Assembly: GCA_022842905.1 (NCBI GenBank)
Contig: JALHOS010000008.1
Coordinates: 1-47,919 of the forward strand
Reading direction: 5' to 3'
DNA from: Myxococcaceae bacterium
GTDB lineage: Bacteria; Myxococcota; Myxococcia; Myxococcales; Myxococcaceae
Length of the DNA stretch: 47,919 bases
The translations under genes were made by a program, and so were the position numbers. Numbering within the stretch: the first letter of the stretch is position 1; each line of letters begins with the position of its first letter. The notes beneath the pieces are model-generated. The model saw only the letters and a list, made by a program, of their open reading frames with translations. It had not been told where the DNA came from and made no database searches. Below, one piece after another: positions 24,518 through 32,313 of this stretch.

Positions 24518-26410
24518 ATGGCGAAGTCGTGTGTTCTCGTCGTCGCGCTGGCGCTGGTGCTGGCGTGTGAAACCTCGCCGTCCCTCGAGACGACGGCCGG
24601 CACCATCGTCGTCACCGAGCCGCCCAAGCCCGTCATCCTCACGCCGCTGCCGCCGGTGGTGGACCTGCGCGCCGACGTCAACCGCAACGGCGTCGTCGAG
24701 CTGGACGCTGCGAGCGAAGACCAGGGGGAAGACACTTTCGACACGAGCCACGGCGCGGTGTTCCTCGCCAACCTCGACGACGACGCCATGCGCTGCCGCA
24801 GCGGCTCCGACTCGCTGTCCGACGCCGACCTGCCGCGCTGCAACGACGCCGAAGACGCCGTGCTCAACGGCGCCGCCGACAAGGAAGACCTTGCCGCGGT
24901 GAAGGTGCGGGGCTGGGCGCAGGCGCCCGAGGGCACCACGGCGAGCGTGCAGCTGGCCCCGGCCGGCGCGCTCACGCGGGTGCGCTTGTTCGTGGAAGAC
25001 GCGGCCGGCGCGCTGAGCGTCTACACCCCTGGCGCGGCGCTGAGCCTGGCCGACCTCCGCCGCGGGCTGACGCTGTACGTCGAGGGCAAGGACATCATCC
25101 GCGACCGCCGCGAGTGGGACGGCTCGGTGGACCTGACGCTGCGTGTGGTGGTGCCGGAGCAGCCTGGACTCGATGCGGGGCTGCAGACGTACGTCGTGGG
25201 CACCGCCGAGGACCGTGTGCGTCTGCAGATTTCGCCGGTGATGACCTTCTCCCACGCGGAGCCGGCGACCCACGTCTTCACCTCGGCGATTCCGCGAGAC
25301 CCCGACTCGAGCCGCTTCGTCACGGCCATGCGCGGCGCGGTCACCGCGAGCGGGCTGCCGGCGACGTTCACCGGCATCGTCACCGAGGACCAGTGGACGC
25401 AGGACTTCTTCGAGACGGGGTACATGGCCATGCCCGGGCCGAACGGCGCGCAGCGCACCATGACGGTGTTCTTCCGGTCGGCGAACGTGGAGCAGCCGCG
25501 CAGCCCGTCGAGGCCGCTGCGCGTGGCGGGGCGGCTGGTCTTCACGCAGTTCCGCGGGCCCGACGTCGCCGGCATTCAGCAGGTGGACGTGCGCACCGCG
25601 GAGGAGGTGCAGTCGCTCAACTCCTTCGGCAACTACGAGACGATTCCGCCGTTCAGCCACCTGGGGCGCAGCTACCCGCTGGGCCGCCAGTTGCGCGGGG
25701 CGATCCCCACGTTCCGCCCGGACCCGACCTTCACGCGCATGCTCGACGCGCAGCTGGTGCAGTCGGCGGTCGAGATCGACACGTCCTGGCTCCTGGTGGG
25801 CCACGTCGACGAGACGGTGAGCTTCCTCAAGGTGCCCAGCCCGCGCGGGTGGGTGCTGCTGGCGAACGACGCGCGGCTGGCGCGCAGCATGCTCCAGGCG
25901 CAGGTGGCCGCGGGCAACGGCGGCGTGCCCATGTTCGTGGGGAAGTCCTGGCTCGACGAGAACAACAACGAAGTGCCGGCGCAGAAGACCATCGCCCAGG
26001 TGCTCGCGGACACCGACGTCATGGCGTCGAGCAACGGGGCGGCGGTGAAGGTCGACGCGCAGCTCGCCATTCTCAAGCGGGAGACGGGCGTGACGGACGC
26101 GGAGATCATCCCCGTGCCGTTCCTGCACCAAGACGTCTACGGCGGGTATTCGCTCGCGTACAACCCCGGCACGGTGAACATGTTGGTCCTCGATGACCGC
26201 AACGTCGTCGTGCCGGACCCCTTCGGTCCCGTCATCAACGGGCGGGACATTTTCAAGGAGCAGCTCGAGACGGCGCTCGCGCCGTACCAGGTGCGCGTCC
26301 ACTGGGTGGACGACTGGGACCTGTACCACCGGCTCGCGGGTGAGGTGCACTGTGGCTCCAACGCCATTCGCACCGTGCCGCAAGCGAAGTGGTGGGAGGT
26401 GCAGCCATGA
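24518..26410 (+). CDS. Secreted protein-arginine deiminase, copy 2
   Basis: 630 aa from ATG 24518 with AAGGAG about 8 nt upstream. Lipoprotein signal MAKSCVLVVALALVLAC. Unlike copy 1 there is no SH3b domain; a short Pro linker leads straight to the PAD middle domain (VDLRADVNRNGVVELDA, HGAVFLANLDDD). The catalytic domain repeats the signature: QWTQDFFETGYM (Asp296), LNSFGNYETIPP, VGHVDETVSFL (His429, Asp431), PDPFGPVINGRDIF, and GEVHCGSNAI (Cys612), 18 residues from the end. All four catalytic residues of the vertebrate-type family are present. Downstream it overlaps its own HEAT-like partner by 4 bp. Upstream lies dihydroorotase, 104 bp away. Confidence 0.9.
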   Translation: MAKSCVLVVALALVLACETSPSLETTAGTIVVTEPPKPVILTPLPPVVDLRADVNRNGVVELDAASEDQGEDTFDTSHGAVFLANLDDDAMRCRSGSDSLSDADLPRCNDAEDAVLNGAADKEDLAAVKVRGWAQAPEGTTASVQLAPAGALTRVRLFVEDAAGALSVYTPGAALSLADLRRGLTLYVEGKDIIRDRREWDGSVDLTLRVVVPEQPGLDAGLQTYVVGTAEDRVRLQISPVMTFSHAEPATHVFTSAIPRDPDSSRFVTAMRGAVTASGLPATFTGIVTEDQWTQDFFETGYMAMPGPNGAQRTMTVFFRSANVEQPRSPSRPLRVAGRLVFTQFRGPDVAGIQQVDVRTAEEVQSLNSFGNYETIPPFSHLGRSYPLGRQLRGAIPTFRPDPTFTRMLDAQLVQSAVEIDTSWLLVGHVDETVSFLKVPSPRGWVLLANDARLARSMLQAQVAAGNGGVPMFVGKSWLDENNNEVPAQKTIAQVLADTDVMASSNGAAVKVDAQLAILKRETGVTDAEIIPVPFLHQDVYGGYSLAYNPGTVNMLVLDDRNVVVPDPFGPVINGRDIFKEQLETALAPYQVRVHWVDDWDLYHRLAGEVHCGSNAIRTVPQAKWWEVQP

Positions 26411-27303
26411 AGTCGATGACCCTCCTCGTGGCGCTGGGCGCGGCGTCGGCGTTCGCTCAGGCGGGAGCCGTGCTCGACGGAGCTGACCTGCCCTCCGCGA
26501 CCCGAGCCGCGCTCCTGGCCGAGGTTGCGACCGCGCGCCGGACCGACCCCCGGCCCTTCGCGGCCGTGCAGGCGGTGCGGTCGAAGGTCGTCGCGCTCGA
26601 CAAGGCGAAGCGCGGCCTCTTCGCGCCGCTCTCGCCGTGGCTCTCGAACGTCCCGGGCGTGCAGTGGGCGCTGCTCGAGGCGCTGGTGGTCGACGGGCAG
26701 CTGACACCCGGTGCGCCCAGCTCCGCCTTGCTGGCCTGGCAGGTGGGGCTCCTCGAGGCGCTCGGCGCACAGCGCACGCCCGCGGCGGAGCCGGTGCTGG
26801 TGGCGGTGCTGAACAAGCAGGGGCTCGCGCTCCCCGTGACGCGGGCGGCGGCGCAGGCGCTGGGCAAGCTGGGCAGCGACGCTGCGGTCGCGGCGCTGCT
26901 TGGCCGCGCGCGGGTGGACGGTGAGCTGGGCAGGGCCGTCGAGCTGGGGCTCGGTGATTGCCGGCGCGCCGCGGTTGCGGAACACCTCGAGCGCGCGGTG
27001 ACTCGCCAGGGCGAGCCGCCAGCACGGCGGGTGTGGCTGATTCGGGCATTGGCGCGGCTGGCGAGCAGCTGGGTGTTGGCGACGCCGAACGTGTTGCCGG
27101 TGCAAGCGGAGGCGAGCGCGATTCGCGCGGCCGCGGCGCGGGGGCTGGTGCAGGCGTGGCTGTCGGGCTCCGGCGACGTGCTGCAAGAAGCGCAGGACGC
27201 GCTGCGAATCATCGACGCGCCCGAGACGTTCGTGTTGCTCGAGGCCAGGCGCGTGGTGGACCCTGCGTCGGTCGACGCGCTCAAGGCGGCGCTGCGACGC
27301 TGA
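26407..27303 (+). CDS. Secreted HEAT-like repeat protein paired with deiminase 2
   Basis: 298 aa from the ATG that overlaps the deiminase stop (ATGA). Signal peptide MKSMTLLVALGAASAFAQ. Same helical repeats and spacing as the 15052 paralogue: ALLAWQVGLLEALGAQRTPA against TAWQVGLLEALGALRDVKVQ, TRAAAQALGKLGSDAAVAAL, ELGLGDCRRAAVAEHLERAV. The retained CRR (LGDCRRAAVAEHL) against (LGHCRRTAVAQYL) supports common ancestry. The last 23 bases overlap a truncated regulator on the other strand. Confidence 0.8.
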   Translation: MKSMTLLVALGAASAFAQAGAVLDGADLPSATRAALLAEVATARRTDPRPFAAVQAVRSKVVALDKAKRGLFAPLSPWLSNVPGVQWALLEALVVDGQLTPGAPSSALLAWQVGLLEALGAQRTPAAEPVLVAVLNKQGLALPVTRAAAQALGKLGSDAAVAALLGRARVDGELGRAVELGLGDCRRAAVAEHLERAVTRQGEPPARRVWLIRALARLASSWVLATPNVLPVQAEASAIRAAAARGLVQAWLSGSGDVLQEAQDALRIIDAPETFVLLEARRVVDPASVDALKAALRR

Positions 27304-27454
27304 GCTCCGCTGGCCCCAGGCTGGGCTGGCTCTTCGCGCGTTCCAGGCAGCTCAGGTGCCGGGTGGACAGCCGGGCATCGAAGGCCAGCTGCTCCTGTGA
27401 GAGCCGGCGGGTGCTGCGCCAATGTCGCAGCAGCTCACCGAAGGCCGTGCGCAT
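27281..27454 (-). pseudogene. Truncated XRE-family helix-turn-helix regulator
   Basis: 57 codons from ATG (27454-27452): MRTAFGELLRHWRSTRRLSQ, then EQLAFDARLSTRHLSCLERA, then KSQPS. This is the N-terminal HTH of MmyB-like XRE regulators (LRxWRxxRxLSQxxLAxxAxxSxRHLSxLExxRSxPS). The reading then runs antisense into the end of the HEAT gene and stops; the usual ligand-binding domain is missing. Likely a remnant. Divergent from the small membrane protein at 27568. Confidence 0.5.
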
Positions 27455-27567
27455 GACCCCGGAAGATGCCCGGTCGGCGCGGGGCCGGCATGACCTCGGA
27501 GGTCATGGTCTTGCTGCGGGCGATCCGTAGGGTGCGGCTTCCCTCGCGGTCCCACGGAGTCTTGGTC

Positions 27568-27942
27568 ATGCGCACGCTGTCCCTCGCCGTCGTCCTCGCC
27601 ACGTTCAGCCTGTTGTCCGGCTTCGTCGTCGTCCAACACGGCTACTTCGGCTTCGTCATGCTCGCCCTGAAGGAGCCGTGGGGCCTGCAGATGCTGCTCG
27701 ACCTGTGCATCGCCCTGTGGCTCGGCTGGGCGGCCGTCGACCGCCTCGAGCTCGAAGGCCCTCCGACGTGGCCGTACAAGCTGGCGACACCCGCGCTTGG
27801 TTCGATCGCGCTGCTCGGGTACTTGCTGCACTGCGCCGTGGCGAGGCGTTCTCGGAGCGTGAGTGCTCACGCGAGCGTAACTGGCCAGAATCACGAGGCC
27901 TCCATGCCCAACAACGTAAACCCGCTTACCTTGAGAAAGTGA
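27568..27942 (+). CDS. Small integral membrane protein (DUF2834-like)
   Basis: 124 aa from ATG 27568. Three hydrophobic segments: SLAVVLATFSLLSGFVVVQ, MLLDLCIALWLGWAAVDRL, and ATPALGSIALLGYLLH. The layout and the PWGLQMLLDLCIALWLGWA segment are like DUF2834 proteins. After residue about 95 the sequence becomes AT-rich, polar and unlike a membrane protein (SVTGQNHEASMPNNVNPL), suggesting that the natural end was earlier and that the tail is read-through or acquired. The tail contains an inverted repeat GCGTGAG/CTCACGC at 27857-27872. Confidence 0.6.
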   Translation: MRTLSLAVVLATFSLLSGFVVVQHGYFGFVMLALKEPWGLQMLLDLCIALWLGWAAVDRLELEGPPTWPYKLATPALGSIALLGYLLHCAVARRSRSVSAHASVTGQNHEASMPNNVNPLTLRK

Positions 27943-28014
27943 GCAACGGCGCGCAGTTCGGAGCGACAATAGGGCTCACCTGTTGATCCACCCCGCGAAG
28001 TACGGAGAACACCC

Positions 28015-28854
28015 ATGGCCATCGGACCGATGAACTCGCAGACGCTGCCCCCGCTGAGTGGGCGTTCTCCTCTCGGCACGGTGACCGGCTCCGCGCCGCA
28101 GGAGGCGATCGAGACCCTCCGGCAGATCGCCGGCCCGAACATGGGCCTGCGCAAGGGCGCCCTGTCGGAATTTGCCCTGGATCCGAGCGGCATGCCGGTG
28201 CTGAGCCCGAAGGGCAGCCTGCCCAGCCCGTTCCAAGACCTGATGGGCCGCATGCTCGCCGGCGACCCGGAAGTCTTCGCCCGCATCAGCAAGATGCCGC
28301 AGGACCAGGTCGAGAAGATGATCAAGCAGGCGGCGACGGTGTCCTCGGAGCGCGGCGTGTCTGGCGTGGGCCAGAACGTGGGCGCGGCGACGGGCAGCCT
28401 CGACGCCATTCGCGCCAACATCGAGCGGCTGGATTCGATGGCGCAGGCCGGCCTCAATCAGATTCGCAGCCTGGTGCCTGACGCCCTGGCGGCGCGCGGC
28501 AACTCGATCGCCCTTGGCAACCTGGCGCAGATCTTCGGCGCCAACGGCATGAACGACGTGGCCAACGCCATCTTCGGGAACACCGGCGCGACGGGCACCA
28601 GCCAGTCGGCCGCGACGGGCATCGGCTCCACTTCCTCGGCGGCCACGGGCTCGACGGGCGGCGACTTCGAGTCCGGCTTGCTCAGCAAGATCTCCGGCCC
28701 CCCGCCGATGCCGGCCAACGTGAAGGACGAGCGGCAGATGCTCGAGTACCAGCGCGCGATGCAGCTCTACACGGCCATGGTGCAGATGATCACCCAGGTC
28801 ATGCAGATGCTCCACGAAGCGCGGAAGAACATCATCCAGAACCTGCGCGCCTAA
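28015..28854 (+). CDS. Helical protein with T3SS-needle-like C-terminus, unknown function
   Basis: 279 aa with GGAGA before ATG. No signal peptide or membrane segment. Residues 1-45 polar/Pro-rich, 45-185 helical, then a Ser/Thr/Gly linker (GTSQSAATGIGSTSSAATGS), then a Met-rich amphipathic helix at the end: EYQRAMQLYTAMVQMITQVM, QMLHEARKNIIQNLRA. This end resembles needle subunits of type III secretion (e.g. the conserved IIxNFR end of MxiH/YscF), but needle proteins are about 80-100 aa, so the rest does not fit. Stands alone with no secretion genes nearby. Confidence 0.6.
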   Translation: MAIGPMNSQTLPPLSGRSPLGTVTGSAPQEAIETLRQIAGPNMGLRKGALSEFALDPSGMPVLSPKGSLPSPFQDLMGRMLAGDPEVFARISKMPQDQVEKMIKQAATVSSERGVSGVGQNVGAATGSLDAIRANIERLDSMAQAGLNQIRSLVPDALAARGNSIALGNLAQIFGANGMNDVANAIFGNTGATGTSQSAATGIGSTSSAATGSTGGDFESGLLSKISGPPPMPANVKDERQMLEYQRAMQLYTAMVQMITQVMQMLHEARKNIIQNLRA

Positions 28855-28877
28855 TCACTCCTGCGCAGCGCCCTCGG

Positions 28878-28912
28878 GCCTCGCTTCGTCCTTCACTTGG
28901 GCGGCGCGAGGC
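28878..28912. terminator. Hairpin between convergent genes
   Basis: GCCTCGC (28878-28884) pairs with GCGAGGC (28906-28912) across about 21 bases, in the 91-bp gap between two convergent genes. No T-run. Confidence 0.4.
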
Positions 28913-28945
28913 TCGAGTCGTTTCGAAGCCAGCGCACGCCCGCGG

Positions 28946-29521
28946 CTACTTCTTCTGCTTGCTCTTCGCCGTCCAGATGGTGAGCGCCGCGACCGCCAGG
29001 CCGATGAACGGGTAGCCGAACGCCTTCCACGTGTCGTGGGGCTTGCCGAACTCGAGCAGCAGCACGTCGTCGGCCAGCGGCTGGCCGCCGTTCACGAAGG
29101 CGTCCTTCACCTTGCCGGGCAGGCCTTCCCACGCGGCGCTGCGCAGCGTGCCGGCCAGTGTCACCGGCTGACCTTTCTTCAGCACCTCGAGCAGCCGGGG
29201 GTAGTCGTCCACCTGGACCACCACCTTCACCGCGTCTTTGGGCTGAAAGGCTGCGCCCACCAGCGGGTAGAACTTGTCGGTGTGCACGCTCTCGACGCGG
29301 CCCTTGCGCTTCGTCGTCGTCGTCAGCTCGACGAGCAGGTCCTCGCGCAGCGTGCCGGTCAGCGCGACGTTGCGGCTGCTCAGCGAGGTGGTGCCCAGCT
29401 CCTCGACCTTGGCCTCAGCGTGCCCTGAGTCCATCGCGTGCAGCAGCTGCGGCGTCGCGGCGAGCGCGCCCAACAGCGCGCCGATGCCCAGCGTCACCAG
29501 AATCGTCGGCAGGTCTTTCAT
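28946..29521 (-). CDS. Bitopic membrane protein with OB-like periplasmic domain
   Basis: 191 aa from ATG 29521 (MKDLPTILVTLGIGALLGAL). An N-terminal membrane segment is followed by a beta-rich soluble region of about 130 residues with OB-fold-like strands (NVALTGTLREDLLVELTTTT, AVKVVVQVDDYPRLLEVLKK, QPVTLAGTLRS), then a C-terminal membrane segment (FIGLAVAALTIWTA) and Lys-rich tail. It is 58 bp downstream of the chemoreceptor-like gene on the same strand. Function unknown; the paired TLxGTLR strands suggest a CcmE-like or YgiW-like OB fold, but no His haem-binding site was noted. Confidence 0.6.
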   Translation of the reverse strand: MKDLPTILVTLGIGALLGALAATPQLLHAMDSGHAEAKVEELGTTSLSSRNVALTGTLREDLLVELTTTTKRKGRVESVHTDKFYPLVGAAFQPKDAVKVVVQVDDYPRLLEVLKKGQPVTLAGTLRSAAWEGLPGKVKDAFVNGGQPLADDVLLLEFGKPHDTWKAFGYPFIGLAVAALTIWTAKSKQKK

Positions 29522-29579
29522 GGTGCGGCGCTTTTCGCCGAACGCCCACGGTGGGCGCCACGACAAACGGCGCAGAGGC

Positions 29580-30908
29580 TCACAGCCGGAAGCGCCGGAC
29601 GATGATCTGCAGCTCTTCGCTGATGTTGGTGAGCTCCTGCGCGGCGGCGCTCATCTCCGAGACGGAGCGCGTCTGCTCTTCGATCGCCCGCTTCACTTCG
29701 TCAGTCGCCTGCGCGTTCTTCTTCGCGACCTCGCTGATCTCGGTGATGGCGTGGACCATGGCGTCGGACCCCTCGCGCTGTTCCTTCGCGAAGTCGGAGA
29801 TGTGCGCCACCTTCTCGGCCCCGTCGCGCGCGCTGTCGGAGATGCTGCCCATGGATCGGACGATGGTGGTCAGCTCCTCGCGGCCGAAGGCGAGCTCTTC
29901 GATGCCTTCTTTCATGGCGCTGACGACGGCCGTCGACTGAGACGAAATGTCGCGGGCCAGCCGGCTGATCTGCTCGGCGGACTTGCCGGCGCTCTCGGCG
30001 AGCTTGCGCACTTCGTCGGCGACCACCGCGAAGCCGCGGCCGTACTCACCGGCGCGGGCCGCCTCGATGGTGGCGTTGAGCGCGAGCAGGTTCGTCTGCT
30101 GCGCCACCTGGGTGATGGCGTCGACGATCTTCGAGATCTCCTGCGTCTTCTCGCCGAACTTGAACACTTCCTGGCTGGCGACCTCGATGCGGCTGAACAC
30201 CTTGCGCACGCGCTCACCGGCGACACGCGCGGCGGTGCTGCCTTCGGCGGCGGCGGCGCTCGTGGCGGCGGCGGCCTTCGTCGAGTCGTCTGCAGCCGTC
30301 GCGGTGCGTTGCAGCGCCTGCGCCATGTCGTTGATGGTGCGCGACGCGCGGGCCACCAGCTCCCGCTGCACCTCGGCGCCCTGGGCGATGCTGCGCATGC
30401 TGCCGCCGACCTCGCGGGCCTGCGCGTTGACGCCCTCGGTGCTCTCGCCGAACGCCTGCGCGCTGTCGGCCACCGACTCGGCGGTGTGCTGAATCGACGA
30501 GACCAGCTCGCGGAGGTTCGCCTGCATTTCGGCGATGGCGACGGCCAGCTCGTCAATGTCGTCGCGCAGGCTCGCGGCGTCGACCTGCACGCGGCGGGAC
30601 AGGTCGCCGCGGGAAATCTCGAGCGCGGTCTGAGAGAGCACCTTCACCCGCGCCACCCGCAGCAGCAGGTACGGCAGCAAGGTGGCGAGCACCAGCGTGA
30701 CGATGCTGCTGGCCAGCACCTTGAGCGCCAGGTCCCACTGCGCGCCCAGCGTGAAGACGGCGCCCACCGCGATGGCGAGCACCACGTAGCCGGTCAGAAT
30801 CTTGAGGTGCAGGCTGATCTGCGCCCGCCGCTCGTCGGCGCTCCGCACCACGCGGTCCACGGGTTCCCGGCGAACCTGGGCAATGTCGTCGCGGCTGGGC
30901 CTTCGCAC
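29580..30908 (-). CDS. Methyl-accepting chemotaxis protein-like receptor
   Basis: 442 aa from a GTG at 30908; the longer upstream frame would run through the divergent promoter and protease start. Two close membrane segments (about 30-80; [15 protein letters not shown] and [16 protein letters not shown]) leave almost no periplasmic loop, so sensing is likely within the membrane or cytoplasm. A HAMP-like stretch ([12 protein letters not shown]) is followed by the long MCP coiled coil with the hairpin tip [20 protein letters not shown] and [20 protein letters not shown], which should bind CheA/CheW. Methylation-site Glu/Gln are not easily placed. No che genes nearby. Confidence 0.85.
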   Translation of the reverse strand: MRRPSRDDIAQVRREPVDRVVRSADERRAQISLHLKILTGYVVLAIAVGAVFTLGAQWDLALKVLASSIVTLVLATLLPYLLLRVARVKVLSQTALEISRGDLSRRVQVDAASLRDDIDELAVAIAEMQANLRELVSSIQHTAESVADSAQAFGESTEGVNAQAREVGGSMRSIAQGAEVQRELVARASRTINDMAQALQRTATAADDSTKAAAATSAAAAEGSTAARVAGERVRKVFSRIEVASQEVFKFGEKTQEISKIVDAITQVAQQTNLLALNATIEAARAGEYGRGFAVVADEVRKLAESAGKSAEQISRLARDISSQSTAVVSAMKEGIEELAFGREELTTIVRSMGSISDSARDGAEKVAHISDFAKEQREGSDAMVHAITEISEVAKKNAQATDEVKRAIEEQTRSVSEMSAAAQELTNISEELQIIVRRFRL

Positions 30909-31002
30909 GATTCGGCAGCTTGCCCTGACTGGTGGGGCCCGGCCACCTTCCTGCCGCCCGACTTGCACGGGCCTTCCGCGGTGTGCAACGAGCCCCCTTC
31001 CC
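30909..31002. promoter_or_regulatory. Short divergent promoter region, receptor and protease
   Basis: 94 bp separate the GTG of the chemoreceptor-like gene from the ATG of the S1 protease gene, so it must hold both promoters. No consensus boxes seen. Confidence 0.3.
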
Positions 31003-32100
31003 ATGCCCTGCCCGAACGCCCTCCGTCGCGCCTTGGCGCCGCTGCTCCTTCTGACCTGCGCGCTCGCCTGCGGCCTGCCCGAGTCCGACGTCGACCGCGC
31101 CCAGGCCGCCATCGTCAACGGCAGCGCCGAGCCTGGCGAGAGCTGGGTCGTCATGGTGATTCAGCCGGTGCCGGGGACCAGCCGCATCGCGCTGTGCACC
31201 GGCAGCGTGCTGACCCGCCGCGCGGTGCTGACCGCCAAACACTGCGTGTACCGCCGGCCGAGTAGCGGGACGACGTGGAACGCCGTGCCGGTGAACGAGC
31301 TGACTGTCGCCACCGGGCCCAGCTATGCGGACCGTGTCGATGAGGTCGGCGTGACGGCGGTGTTGGCGACGCCGGGGCCGTACGTCACGGGCAGCGGGCG
31401 CAACGGGGACGACCTGGCGGTGCTCCAGCTCGCCGCGGACCTGCCGGTGGGCGTGACACCTCGGCCGCTGTTTCGAGGCAACGTCAGCACCGGCCAGGCG
31501 CTGCGGCTCTACGGCTACGGCTTCACTCAGCCCGACGGCGGCGGCACGCTGGGCACCAAACACCAGGGCGGCGCGTCGATCACCACCATCGAGCCGCTCG
31601 TCTACGTCACCAACGGCGCGGCGTGGTCCTGCACCGGCGACAGCGGCGGCCCCGTGACCGACGCGACGACGGGGCACATTCTCGGCGTCACCAGCATCGG
31701 CCCCACCGGCTGCCACGTGTCGACGGCGTACGTCACGCGCGTGGACCAGTACCTGGCGCTCCTCGCGAATGCGACGGGGCTGCCGTTGCTGACCGACGGC
31801 GGCACGGGCGGTGCCGGTGGCGGTGGAGGCGGCGCAGCGGGCACTGGTGGGAGCGGCGGGAGTGGTGGCAGTGCTGGGAGCGGTGGCGTCGGCGGCCTCG
31901 CTGGAAGTGGTGGGTCCGCGGGCAGCGGCGGTGCTGCGGGAACTGGCGGAATGTCGAGCGACGGCGGCGCGCCGGTGTTCGTCGCGAAGATGGAGGAGCC
32001 GGCCACCCTGCCGAAGGCCCAGTCGTGCAGCGCGGCAGGTGGCGCGCTGGGATGGCTGCTGGTCGGCGCCCTGTTCGTGCGCCGGCGTCGGCTCGGCTGA
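31003..32100 (+). CDS. Trypsin-like S1 serine protease with MYXO-CTERM-like tail
   Basis: 365 aa. Signal with a lipobox-like end ([10 protein letters not shown]), then [19 protein letters not shown], the usual propeptide/start of S1 proteases. The triad is complete: His80 (LTAKHCVY), Asp137 (GDDLAVLQL), and Ser214 (CTGDSGGPV). A Gly/Ser-rich linker of about 60 residues precedes [20 protein letters not shown] followed by Arg-rich RRRLG, matching the MYXO-CTERM layout (Cys, hydrophobic helix, Arg cluster), processed at the Cys by myxosortase. Likely surface anchored, then released. Divergent from the receptor gene. Confidence 0.88.
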   Translation: MPCPNALRRALAPLLLLTCALACGLPESDVDRAQAAIVNGSAEPGESWVVMVIQPVPGTSRIALCTGSVLTRRAVLTAKHCVYRRPSSGTTWNAVPVNELTVATGPSYADRVDEVGVTAVLATPGPYVTGSGRNGDDLAVLQLAADLPVGVTPRPLFRGNVSTGQALRLYGYGFTQPDGGGTLGTKHQGGASITTIEPLVYVTNGAAWSCTGDSGGPVTDATTGHILGVTSIGPTGCHVSTAYVTRVDQYLALLANATGLPLLTDGGTGGAGGGGGGAAGTGGSGGSGGSAGSGGVGGLAGSGGSAGSGGAAGTGGMSSDGGAPVFVAKMEEPATLPKAQSCSAAGGALGWLLVGALFVRRRRLG

Positions 32101-32110
32101 CCCTTCCGAG

Positions 32111-32313
32111 CGGCGGTACCGCACCAGCAGCGCAGCGAGTGGCTCCTGTTCGTGCGCCCGCGCCGGGTCCGCCGAAGCGCGCGGGTTCGGTCCCTCACCG
32201 TCAGCTCTACCCGGTCCACCGTGAGGAGACTTGGCGTGCTGCCGCCCTACGGACGGCGGTACCGCACCAGCAGCTCCACCCAGTCCAGCGTGAGGCGGCT
32301 GGGGGTGCTGCCG
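32111..32313. repeat. Degenerate tandem copies of the Kelch gene's 3' end
   Basis: The last codons of the Kelch gene (32247-32313) are followed by a decayed copy at 32185-32244, offset by 69 bp and in frame (GSTPSLLTVDRVELTVRDR against GSTPSRLTLDWVELLVRYR); 32202-32244 matches 32271-32313 at about 36 of 43 positions. A third fragment at 32111-32130 is an exact 20-bp match to 32254-32273, in another frame. The stop codon lies between the first two copies. Confidence 0.6.

Noticed and set aside
31602-32219. A minus-strand frame downstream of the Kelch gene
   Set aside because: It is the in-frame continuation past the Kelch stop through degenerate tail copies and the opposite strand of the protease gene.
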